Of a DNA stretch of 64,000 nt, positions 16,332 to 24,427 are shown one piece after another (position 1 is the stretch's first letter; every line of letters begins with the position of its first letter). The DNA is taken from positions 1 through 64,000 of the forward strand of contig NZ_SRRZ01000003.1 of the NCBI RefSeq assembly GCF_013179805.1. The letters run 5' to 3'. Source of the stretch: Microcoleus asticus IPMA8 (lineage in GTDB: Bacteria; Cyanobacteriota; Cyanobacteriia; Cyanobacteriales; Microcoleaceae). Below the pieces are notes generated by a model. That model had not been told where the DNA came from. It saw nothing but the letters and a program-made list of their open reading frames with translations, and ran no database searches. The translations under genes and the position numbers were made by a program.

Positions 16332-16853
16332 CTACAAAATTACTTTTGACTCGTAGGTTTCTCGGGAGATAGAGTAATAAAGTACATCAGTTTCGTAATA
16401 ACGAGCATTTTTTTCATATTTCATGCCAACTTTCTGTATCACCCGCTGCGAGGCGATATTTTCTGGGCGTGCGATCGCAACTATTCTATCCAAGTTTAAT
16501 ATTTGAAATCCATAATTTAGACTAGCAAAAGATGCTTCAGTCGCCAATCCTTGATTCCAGTAAACTTTGTCGATCGCATAGCCAAGCTCAACTTCCGGTG
16601 TTTTGTCCAGAAAAGCAAGTCCGCAGCGACCGATCAATTTACGGTCTATTTTATGTACTAAAGCCCACATTCCGAAGTTGTTTTGTTCCCAACGTTGGAG
16701 CATGGTATGAATGGCGATTGCTGTTTCTTCTTTAGTTTTAACTCCTGTGAGGTATTTCATTATTTCTGCATCACTGTAAATACGGTACAGCTCATCTAAA
16801 TCTTCAGGCGTAAATTGTCTCAGATACAATCGGGCTGTCTCTATTTCGTGCAT
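16332..16853 (-). CDS. GNAT N-acetyltransferase (RimJ/RimL-like)
   Basis: A 173-residue acetyltransferase. It opens ETARLYLRQFTPEDLDELYRIY, as in the RimJ/RimL branch, and has the strand LIGRCGLAFLDKTPEVELGYAI and the loop NQGLATEASFASLNYGF of the acetyl-CoA site. NIASQRVIQKVGMKYEK is the conserved C-terminal block. The substrate could be a ribosomal protein, an N-terminus or a small amine. Its start overlaps an upstream open frame by 50 bp. Confidence 0.88.
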   Translation of the reverse strand: MHEIETARLYLRQFTPEDLDELYRIYSDAEIMKYLTGVKTKEETAIAIHTMLQRWEQNNFGMWALVHKIDRKLIGRCGLAFLDKTPEVELGYAIDKVYWNQGLATEASFASLNYGFQILNLDRIVAIARPENIASQRVIQKVGMKYEKNARYYETDVLYYSISRETYESKVIL

Positions 16854-17115
16854 AATTTATCAGTACAAAATCTAATACACTTTCATTAAGACGACGGTGA
16901 AATGTAGAATCAATCTCTTCAATGCAGTGAACGGCATTTTGAAAATCCAGCATTTGAGCCAGCAAATAAAACCAGTGGCCAACTCTATGTCTAAAGGTAT
17001 AAAGTGGCAAGTAGCGGGTATCCGCAATTGTAATAAATATGGGTGACTGAGCGCTGTATGGTTGGATAATTTGCTGGATCTGTAGAAGATTTCCTAATTT
17101 GACTGACTCTATTTG
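16804..17115 (-). pseudogene. Possible gene remnant upstream of GNAT
   Basis: An open frame of 103 codons begins right after a TAG at 17116-17118 and runs to 16804. It contains no ATG before DFQNAV. The product has protein-like character: QSPIFITIADTRYLPLYTFR, then VGHWFYLLAQMLDFQNAV and EIDSTFHRRLNESVLDFV. It looks like the C-terminal part of a gene whose front is missing or frame-shifted. A TTG at 17010 is the only usual alternative start. I do not recognise the family. Confidence 0.35.
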
Positions 17116-17300
17116 CTACAATTATTAGTTGGACTATATTGTACAGCTTTTTTGCTAAAAGCTGAGCGAACCGATCTCGCCCGCCCGCCCTACAAGCCGC
17201 GCAGCGAAAAAAAAGCTCGATCTTCTCAGCAAAAGCCCCGGAGTTTAGCAGAATACTAGCTTCTGCAATCTAAAATCTAACATCTAAAATCTAACATCGG

Positions 17301-19349
17301 ATGACAATTTCCTCACCAGTAACAGACACCAAAAACAAATCCGGCCAGGAAACAGACTGGCGGTTATTTCTGAGGTTGGCATCTTACGCAACCCGCAGCA
17401 AACGCTTGCTGATTATTTCGATCGCACTATTAGTACCGCTAGCAGTCTCAGGAGCAGTTCAACCGATTCTCATCGGACAGGCAATTTCGGTAATTCGCTC
17501 GGAACCTACCTACGAATTATTGCGGGGATTGCCTTTATCTGCTGCATTGAATCTTCTGGCAGTTTTGCTCATGCTAACTATAACAGTTAGATTGGCACTG
17601 CAATCACTTCAAGGCTATTTAGTCACGAAAGTAGGGCAAATAATTACTACAGATATTAGAAATGATTTGTTCACGCACGTCACATCGCTAGCAGTGAGAT
17701 TTTTCGATCGCACTCCTGTAGGCAAACTGATGACTCGCCTCACCAGCGATGTAGAAGCTTTGGGAGAGGTTTTCTCTTCAGGAGCGATCGGCATTGTCAG
17801 CGATTTATTTTCTATTTTAGTAATTGCCATTTTCATGTTTACCATGCAGTGGCAACTAGCTTTAATGTTGGTGCTGATGATGATACCAATTACCGCAGTC
17901 ATAGTTTATTTCCAGTATCAATATCGCCTCGCCAATTACACTACCAGAGAAGAACTTTCCGATCTCAACGCACAACTGCAAGAAAATTTGACTGGTATTG
18001 GCGTAGTGCAGCTATTCCGCCGCGAAAGATTCAACTCTGAATTGTTTCGGGTCACCAATAAACGGTACATTAAAGCCGTTGACACAACTATCTTTTATGA
18101 CTCAGCCGTATCTGCGACTTTAGAATGGATTGCTTTAGTGGCCATCGCAGGGGTTTTGTGGATGGGCGGTCAAAGGGTTTTAGCCGGTAATCTTAACTTC
18201 GGTACTCTGTCTGCATTCATTTTATTTGCTCAGCGTCTCTTCGATCCGCTGCGGCAATTTGCTGAGAAATTCACGGCAATTCAAGCAGGATTTACCGCCG
18301 TCGAACGGATTAGCGATATTCTCAACGAACCGATCGAAATTAAAGATCCAACTAGCGGGAAGAAGGAAGAAGGAAGAGGGAAGAAGGAAGAAGGAAGAGG
18401 GAAGAGGGAAGAAGGAAGAAGGGCAGGTTATTCACCGTTGTTGATAACTGGACATCCAGAGGCAACTGCTTACAACTTGTCTCCGTTCGATGGAGAATTG
18501 GCAGATAATCATCAAAATCCAGCAAGTTCAGAATATCGTTTATTGTCTAACAATCCCAAATTACCCCCCAACCCGCCCAACCTTCGGAGGGGAGAAAATG
18601 CCAAATCGCAGAATTCTGAATCGGGAGAAATCCAATTTGACAACGTTTGGTTTGCTTACAAAGAAGACGAATATGTCCTGCAAAACCTCAATTTCACCAT
18701 CAAATCCGGCGAAAAAGTAGCATTAGTCGGCCCTACCGGTGCGGGCAAAAGTTCGATTATCCGTCTTCTCTGTCGCCTTTACGAACCTAGTAAAGGGCGG
18801 ATTCTGGTTAATCATGTGGATATTCGGGATTTGCCTCAAGCAGAGTTGCGCAGGCACATAGGAGTGATTATCCAAGATGGCTTTCTATTCGCTGGCGATG
18901 TGAAGAGCAATATTAGCCTGGGAGAAAATTACTCGATTGAGGAAATTCAAGCAGCAGCAGAAAAGACAAATGTTGCCCGTTTAATCGAACAGTTGCCTCA
19001 AGGTTATGACACGCAATTGCGGGAACGGGGAACCAATCTTTCGGGGGGACAAAAGCAATTATTAGCGTTTGCTCGCGCCGCTATTCGCAATCCCAGTATT
19101 TTAGTTCTAGACGAGGCAACGGCTAGTTTGGATGTGGGAACCGAAGCTTTAATCCAAGAAGCTCTAGAGCGTTTGATGGCAGACAGAACGGCGATTATTA
19201 TTGCCCACAGGCTCTCGACTATCCGAAATGTCGATCGTATTTTAGTGCTCAAACGCGGGCAGTTAGTAGAGTCTGGCAGCCACGAAGAGTTGTTGCAGCA
19301 AGAAGGATTGTATGCCAGTTTGTACAAGTTGCAAATGCTGGGAAGTTAA
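17301..19349 (+). CDS. ABC exporter (fused permease and ATPase) with repeat-derived linker
   Basis: A 682-residue MsbA/multidrug-type half-transporter. The membrane domain (about 25-345) is followed by an ATPase domain with Walker A GPTGAGKS near 477-484, signature LSGGQ near 580 and Walker B ILVLDEATASLD near 600. Family members are about 600 residues. The excess of some 85 residues sits between domains and begins with three 7-residue repeats (GKKEEGR type) encoded by nine GGAAGAA/G heptamers at 18358-18420, then a Pro/Asn-rich piece (NNPKLPPNPPNLRRGENA). The substrate is unknown. It stands alone upstream of another heptamer array. Confidence 0.93.
   Translation: MTISSPVTDTKNKSGQETDWRLFLRLASYATRSKRLLIISIALLVPLAVSGAVQPILIGQAISVIRSEPTYELLRGLPLSAALNLLAVLLMLTITVRLALQSLQGYLVTKVGQIITTDIRNDLFTHVTSLAVRFFDRTPVGKLMTRLTSDVEALGEVFSSGAIGIVSDLFSILVIAIFMFTMQWQLALMLVLMMIPITAVIVYFQYQYRLANYTTREELSDLNAQLQENLTGIGVVQLFRRERFNSELFRVTNKRYIKAVDTTIFYDSAVSATLEWIALVAIAGVLWMGGQRVLAGNLNFGTLSAFILFAQRLFDPLRQFAEKFTAIQAGFTAVERISDILNEPIEIKDPTSGKKEEGRGKKEEGRGKREEGRRAGYSPLLITGHPEATAYNLSPFDGELADNHQNPASSEYRLLSNNPKLPPNPPNLRRGENAKSQNSESGEIQFDNVWFAYKEDEYVLQNLNFTIKSGEKVALVGPTGAGKSSIIRLLCRLYEPSKGRILVNHVDIRDLPQAELRRHIGVIIQDGFLFAGDVKSNISLGENYSIEEIQAAAEKTNVARLIEQLPQGYDTQLRERGTNLSGGQKQLLAFARAAIRNPSILVLDEATASLDVGTEALIQEALERLMADRTAIIIAHRLSTIRNVDRILVLKRGQLVESGSHEELLQQEGLYASLYKLQMLGS
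18358..18420 (+). repeat. Nine GGAAGAR heptamers inside the ABC exporter gene
   Basis: Exactly nine tandem units GGAAGAA or GGAAGAG, 63 bp, so the reading frame is kept. Three units make one 7-residue peptide repeat. A related array lies just past the gene at about 19360-19391. Confidence 0.95.
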
Positions 19350-19359
19350 TATCTGAACG

Positions 19360-19391
19360 AAGAAGGAAGAGGGAAGAAGGAAGAAGGAAAA
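19360..19391 (+). repeat. GGAAGAR heptamer array after the ABC gene
   Basis: About four units of the same heptamer found inside the ABC exporter gene, located just after its stop codon. The two arrays could recombine with each other. Confidence 0.8.
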
Positions 19392-19464
19392 TTCTCCGAA
19401 TCCCCAGATACCCGGCTTCTGGAAGAAGTCGGGTATTTAAAAGAATCAAAAATAAAAAATCGGA

Positions 19465-19683
19465 TTACTTGCCCGAAATCATTTTTCCTAGGGTTTCCGG
19501 CAGGTGAATTATATGTTGAAAAAGCTGGTTGGGCCCGATGCCAAACAATAACTGCATCGCCAGCACAATTGCTGCTAAAGCAATCGCTGTACCGATGCTG
19601 GCTTTCAATACTTTAAAAGCCCAATTAAATACTAGCCAAGATACAAGTAACGAAGCAATTAAGATAATTAGTTCTATTGGCAT
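19465..19683 (-). CDS. Small membrane protein (72 aa)
   Basis: A 72-residue protein with two predicted membrane helices (about 4-27 and 31-50), starting MPIELIILIASLLVSWLVFN, and a short polar tail ending LPETLGKMISGK. It would sit in the inner or thylakoid membrane. I do not recognise the family; similar small proteins occur widely in cyanobacteria. No operon partner is evident. Confidence 0.6.
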   Translation of the reverse strand: MPIELIILIASLLVSWLVFNWAFKVLKASIGTAIALAAIVLAMQLLFGIGPNQLFQHIIHLPETLGKMISGK

Positions 19684-19827
19684 ATAACATTTTTAACTTT
19701 ATTTTAACTCTACATAACTTACGCAGCAATACCAAAGCAACCGGGTTTTTTATCTGTGTTAAAGGCTTAAATGCAGTATTTCCGTAATAACCCGGTTTCT
19801 GCGTCCAAGATTACTCTACTTATTACT

Positions 19828-21045
19828 TTAAGCAATACTGCCGCGCTTCCGTGTTTCCTTATAAGAAATTCCCACATTTTTTAAGCCTGCTTTAATCATT
19901 TGCTGCTCTAACAAAGCGAAAAAGCGACTTCGATCGCCCCCCGTGACTACCGCTTGATTGTGAGCTTCTGCTAGCGTCACCGGATACCCGCCGCCTTTGT
20001 GTACTTGAGCCAGCATCATTCCTAATGCTAAATCTAGCTGTGCTATATCTTGTGCTACCCATTCCGGCACTTCTATTCTAGCAATTTCTGTGCCAACGTG
20101 AACGTAACAGAAATAGACGGAATTAAGACCGTACAAATCTAAAATTCGAGCTTGCGATTTCCACAAAGGGCTTCTTTGTCCCGGTGACAGGATTGTTGCC
20201 CACAAGATGGCATCCCGCAAGGGTTCAAATTCTTGACAAGGTGCTTTGTCGGCGAAAGAAATTGTGGCGGCAAATCCGACGTTCGGGCAATTTGTCATGC
20301 AGTCTGGTACTTCGTGGGTGCAAGCTTCAAACCGTAAAAAAGATAAGCTTTCACTGCTGCGAGAAGCGCTTAAGTATCCTAACAGCGGAATTCCTGCTAA
20401 ACGCAACTTGTCCCAAGCTTCTAAGATTGGCAGCAAAATTTGATCGCGCGCTTCGGTGGGTAACTGTTCCAAAAACCAATAAATCAGGGAACCGTCTACC
20501 ATTGCTAAAGCTGGCGCGGGCAATTTATTGTCGTTAACTTTTGCCCAATTGCAGCCCATTTCTGCTAAAGCAATTGCTTCGGAAACTGCTCGCCGGTATC
20601 CCATCCATTCTTCGGTTCTAATTCCCCACTGTCGCGAACCGTACAAGTCTTCGGGTTTGTAGAAAACCTCGGGTACGCTGTCTAAAACTGGGTGGCGGCT
20701 TTGCCCGTAGTGCAGCATAACTGTGCCGACGTTTAGCAAGTAGCAGTAGGCTATTTCGTGATGGTTGGGGGAAATTTGCGAGCCGTCTGTGGCAAAGACT
20801 GTGTGAGCGGAGGGGGGTGCGGTGATGTAGGTGCGATCGGACAATGGCTCGATCGGCGTGGCAGCATTGAATAAAGTGCGATCGCGCCAATTCTCTTGCA
20901 ATTCCACCAATTTTCCCTGTTCCGCTGCAGCCTTTACCAGCAAATTCTGAGCCACTTCCAAACGCTGGCGAGCCGCGTGAGCTTCCACATTCAAATGTTG
21001 GCTCATTCCCTGCATTGCCTTGGCTGCTTTAGTTAAATCGAGCAT
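19828..21045 (-). CDS. NurA-domain nuclease
   Basis: A 405-residue protein with the NurA fold, a 5'-3' nuclease domain used in DNA end resection. Motif I is Asp87 in FATDGSQ. LAMVDGSLIYW carries a second acidic site, and YPVTLAEAHNQAVVTGGDR holds the conserved C-terminal His. In archaea NurA works with the HerA helicase; no HerA gene is present in this window. The N-terminal 50 residues are helical. Repair function is inferred from the family. Confidence 0.85.
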   Translation of the reverse strand: MLDLTKAAKAMQGMSQHLNVEAHAARQRLEVAQNLLVKAAAEQGKLVELQENWRDRTLFNAATPIEPLSDRTYITAPPSAHTVFATDGSQISPNHHEIAYCYLLNVGTVMLHYGQSRHPVLDSVPEVFYKPEDLYGSRQWGIRTEEWMGYRRAVSEAIALAEMGCNWAKVNDNKLPAPALAMVDGSLIYWFLEQLPTEARDQILLPILEAWDKLRLAGIPLLGYLSASRSSESLSFLRFEACTHEVPDCMTNCPNVGFAATISFADKAPCQEFEPLRDAILWATILSPGQRSPLWKSQARILDLYGLNSVYFCYVHVGTEIARIEVPEWVAQDIAQLDLALGMMLAQVHKGGGYPVTLAEAHNQAVVTGGDRSRFFALLEQQMIKAGLKNVGISYKETRKRGSIA

Positions 21046-21453
21046 TGGTTTTAAGTTTCAATATTAGAAAGCTTTCAAGCTGAGAAATTATCAAAACACT
21101 TTTCAATTTTTGGGTTCCGAAGCTTGGTTATTTGTCATACACGCGGTCTGATAAACTAAAATACTTCGTACCAGCCCGCAGAAATAGCAAAAAAAAACAG
21201 TTTTTGAGGTCATTAGTACCTCCAATAGTCGCTCAAAAAAACATTATTTTGTCGATATCCTTGCTTTTTTGGGTGATTTTTGTTATATTTATTTTATAAT
21301 GGGATGGTGGGAAAAATAATATTTTTTTTTCACCATCCCATTATATTAAAATACCATGTTTTCGCCGCAAAAGTCAACAAAAAAGATGTAAAATTTGTGA
21401 GTTTTTTTGACTCTGAAAAACAAAAACAATCCCACCTGCCAATAAATTGAAGA
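21046..21453. other. Gene-free stretch with AT-rich palindrome
   Basis: No gene seen. It contains the palindrome at 21295-21345 and T-rich runs on both sides. The upstream half probably holds the promoter of the leftward nurA gene. Confidence 0.5.
21295..21345. repeat. AT-rich palindromic element, copy 1
   Basis: TATAATGGGATGGTG pairs perfectly over 15 bp with its complement at 21331-21345, around a 21-nt A/T-rich loop. The right flank reads TTAAAATACC. A relative with GGTATATTTTAATAATGG ends lies at 41488-41557. Confidence 0.75.
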
Positions 21454-22251
21454 TCAACATTCGCTCGGCAGCCAATCGGCAAAATCTCCGGCCAACTGCG
21501 ACAGAGAAAGCAATTGAACTGGTGGATTTTGCGCTACAGATTCCCGTTCTGGCAAAGTATTGTAACCCCAATCAGCCAAAAATAACCTCACCTGAGATAA
21601 ATCCGGCTGCTGCTTCACCGACAGCAAAGTTTTTAACCGATCTTCCACAAACCAAATAGTCGAATCTTTGGCAGACGCAGCCAAAAATTCCCGCAAAATT
21701 TGGTGTTTTGGCTTGTTGTATTCCTTGCCAAAAATTAACTCTGACGGCATTTGTACGCCTGCTAGCTGCAAAAGTTCCCACACAAAACGACCTTCCTTTG
21801 TAGTGACTATCGCCACTTTCACCGAACTCTCCTGCAAGGAGTGCAAGCGATCGGCTACCCCTGGATAAAAGCGGTGCAAAGACAGCCACCCAGCTAAATC
21901 CTCAGCAATCCAATTATCGCGCAATCCGTCTAACATAGCGCCGACAGACTGCGCTTTCAAATTATTTTCGGTCAATAAATGCGGTACTATATTCGGCCAC
22001 TCCAGCAAAATTTGCTCTTCCGTAATTCCTGTCAGCAGTGCGCGGATCAGCAGCGGCATTTCCCAACCAGTTTCGATGGCGGGCCGCACTCGGTAAAAAC
22101 TCAAAGCTAAATCTGGATCTGGCACTGTTTCGACTGGTTTCCAGATTTGACAGTAGGTACGCCAAGCTGTTTGGAAATATTCGATTAGTCCGTCACAAAT
22201 TACACCGTCAAAATCAAGAGCCAGAATTGTCGGAAAGTTATTAGCCATCAA
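21454..22251 (-). CDS. HAD-superfamily hydrolase-like protein
   Basis: A 265-residue HAD-fold protein. Motif I is Asp13/Asp15 in LALDFDGVICDG, motif II is the threonine of KVAIVTTKEG, motif III the Lys of EYNKPKHQIL, and motif IV lies in IWFVEDRL. It is probably a phosphatase acting on a small phosphorylated metabolite; the cap region between residues 20 and 130 is helical. The start could equally be Met2. The substrate is unknown. Confidence 0.85.
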   Translation of the reverse strand: MMANNFPTILALDFDGVICDGLIEYFQTAWRTYCQIWKPVETVPDPDLALSFYRVRPAIETGWEMPLLIRALLTGITEEQILLEWPNIVPHLLTENNLKAQSVGAMLDGLRDNWIAEDLAGWLSLHRFYPGVADRLHSLQESSVKVAIVTTKEGRFVWELLQLAGVQMPSELIFGKEYNKPKHQILREFLAASAKDSTIWFVEDRLKTLLSVKQQPDLSQVRLFLADWGYNTLPERESVAQNPPVQLLSLSQLAGDFADWLPSEC

Positions 22252-22478
22252 TCGATTTTAGATTTTAGATTTTAGATTTTGGATTGAAGAATTGAAGAAT
22301 TTGAGAATTGAACAAAGCGATATCACTGATGAATCCTGGGACTTGTTATCGGATACTATTTTTTTGTTGTGCCAGGATAAAGACGGGAGCTTGTACCCTG
22401 GCTGCTTTCGGTCATTGGATTGAATAATTGAAGAATTGAGTATGCACACACTCACCAATGATTGGTGAAGAGTGGTTA

Positions 22479-23213
22479 TTAAAAAGACTGAACTAGCGGT
22501 TGAGCGGCAATCGATTCTAGTCCTTGGGACTGCAACAATTGCGTCCACTCGGTCGTCAGCCGCGAATCATCGGGTGCGATGCGCCGCATTTGGGCTAAAG
22601 TAGCAAGAGTCTCGTACCAAATCCCATTTTGAGCATAAGCAATCAGCCTCGCCCTCGGGTCTGGATTTGCCAAATCGCTCTTGAGAGTTGCCTGGGGTTC
22701 AATTCGCTGAATCCATCCTTTAACAATATAATCTCCGGAACGCTCTAGAGGATCGCAAGCTAGTGCAAACGACCACACATATCGCTTACCAACCTCAATA
22801 TTTTTTGTCTTGTCTTTCTCAGAAATGCTAACTCCAACAATTCCGGCTTTGTCATTTTTGATAGTAGTTTCGTAGACTACTTCGGATTCATCTTCGTTTA
22901 GCAAAACAAACTCTACTTGAGCCGCCGGTTGAGAAACATATACAAAAAATGTTGGCGACTCTGTTAGCGTTAAACCAATATTGCTTTCAGGTATTAAGGG
23001 AGTAATTGATAAACCTTCGCGCAACTGACAGCCTCGATGCGTCCCCCCTTGTCGGTTGTCGGGGGCTGTGACATCTGGGGGTTGGAAATTAACATTCTGA
23101 CTCAGCAGAATTGGTGCAGGCACAGCCTGCATCGGTGAAACCAAACTGGGGAGAGTAACGGCGATCGCCAATACAGCCATCGCCAGTGCAGTAAAATGTA
23201 GAAAACGTTTCAT
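22479..23213 (-). CDS. DUF928 exported protein, copy A
   Basis: A 244-residue DUF928 protein. Translation from 23213 (MKRFLHFTALAMAVLAIAV) gives a clean signal peptide and follows a GGTGA ribosome-binding site; a longer frame to 23249 is less likely. The mature part has GGTHRGCQL, an Ig-like strand region (PTFFVYVSQPAAQVEFVLL) and the C-terminal block NGIWYETLATLAQMRR. DUF928 proteins are common in cyanobacteria, and their role is unknown. It is a close paralogue of the next gene upstream. Confidence 0.85.
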   Translation of the reverse strand: MKRFLHFTALAMAVLAIAVTLPSLVSPMQAVPAPILLSQNVNFQPPDVTAPDNRQGGTHRGCQLREGLSITPLIPESNIGLTLTESPTFFVYVSQPAAQVEFVLLNEDESEVVYETTIKNDKAGIVGVSISEKDKTKNIEVGKRYVWSFALACDPLERSGDYIVKGWIQRIEPQATLKSDLANPDPRARLIAYAQNGIWYETLATLAQMRRIAPDDSRLTTEWTQLLQSQGLESIAAQPLVQSF

Positions 23214-23351
23214 TTTTTCACCAACTTGTAGAGATATTAGAGATCGCATCTCTACTGTTAAGCCGGAGTTTAAACCTCGCGCGATCGGGTAAATTTGTCA
23301 ATTTTTACATCGCAATCGGAAGACCGACAAAACTTCAAGAAATAGCGAGAT

Positions 23352-24089
23352 TTAAAGAGGGCCAACCAGCGGTTGAGTTGCAACTGATTCCAGTCCTTGG
23401 GACTGCAATAATTGCGTCCATTTAGCTGTCAGCCTCGCATCCCCCGGTGTCTGGCGTCGCATTTGGGCTAAAGTAGCGAGAGTTTCGTACCAAATCCCAT
23501 TTTTAGCGTAAACGTTGAGCCTAGTCATCGGGTCGGGATTTGCCAAATCACTCTTGAGAGTTGCCTGCGGTTCAATTCGCTGCACGAACCCTTTAACAAC
23601 TAAATCAGCAGATCGGTCTTGGGGGTCGCAAACCATCGAAAACGACCACACGTATCGCTTACCAACTTCAAGGGATTTGTTGTTGCCCGTGGCAGGAATG
23701 CTCACTCCCACAATCCCGGATTTGTCAAGTTTAAAAGTTTTTTCATAGATCACTTTGTCCTCGTTGTCGTTCAACAAAGTAAACTCTATTTCTGCTGACG
23801 TTTGAGGAACATAGACAAAAATGGTGGGAGACTCTGTTACGGTTAAACCGATATTAGTTGGAGGTACTAAAGGAGTAATAGATAAACCCGCCGGACAAAG
23901 CTTGCTGCCGCGATGTGTCCCTCCTTGTCGGCTGCCGGGGGCTGTTACGTCGGGAGGCTGGAAATTAACATTTTGACTCAGCAGAAGCGGCTGGGATTGT
24001 GCCCGCATCGGTGCAAGTGAACTGGGGACGGTAGCTGCGATCGCAGATACGGCGACCGCAAGTGTAGCCCGATGTAGAAAACGTTTCAT
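23352..24089 (-). CDS. DUF928 exported protein, copy B
   Basis: A 245-residue paralogue of the neighbouring DUF928 gene, sharing LLSQNVNFQPPDVTAP, GGTHRG and NGIWYETLATLAQMRR. The start at 24089 follows AAAGG at good spacing and opens directly into the signal peptide; a longer frame to 24212 has no such support. The 138-bp gap suggests a tandem duplication, with separate or shared transcription. Probably periplasmic. Confidence 0.85.
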   Translation of the reverse strand: MKRFLHRATLAVAVSAIAATVPSSLAPMRAQSQPLLLSQNVNFQPPDVTAPGSRQGGTHRGSKLCPAGLSITPLVPPTNIGLTVTESPTIFVYVPQTSAEIEFTLLNDNEDKVIYEKTFKLDKSGIVGVSIPATGNNKSLEVGKRYVWSFSMVCDPQDRSADLVVKGFVQRIEPQATLKSDLANPDPMTRLNVYAKNGIWYETLATLAQMRRQTPGDARLTAKWTQLLQSQGLESVATQPLVGPL

Positions 24090-24427
24090 TTTGTTGTACC
24101 TTTCACTATAATATTGCAAACACAGGCATTCGCTGATGGCGACAAATATTTTTGAGCGGCTAGTCGAGGGCGCAGATACACAATTGGAACCTTGACATAT
24201 CATCAATAACATTAATTAATTCGATCGGCAAGTGGATTCTCCGTCCGAAAAATCATGCCACCTAGGTCGCCAGTATAATTGCATACAGTATATCGCGGTC
24301 AACTGTAAAATTTTGTTAAAAAGCGGTCGGAGTTTCCCGGTGTTCTAAGATGGAGGAAGTCTCCGGCAGGGGGCAAAGGCGAAACAACTGCTGTTCCAGA
24401 AACGAGTCAAACTTTTATGCTGGGATA

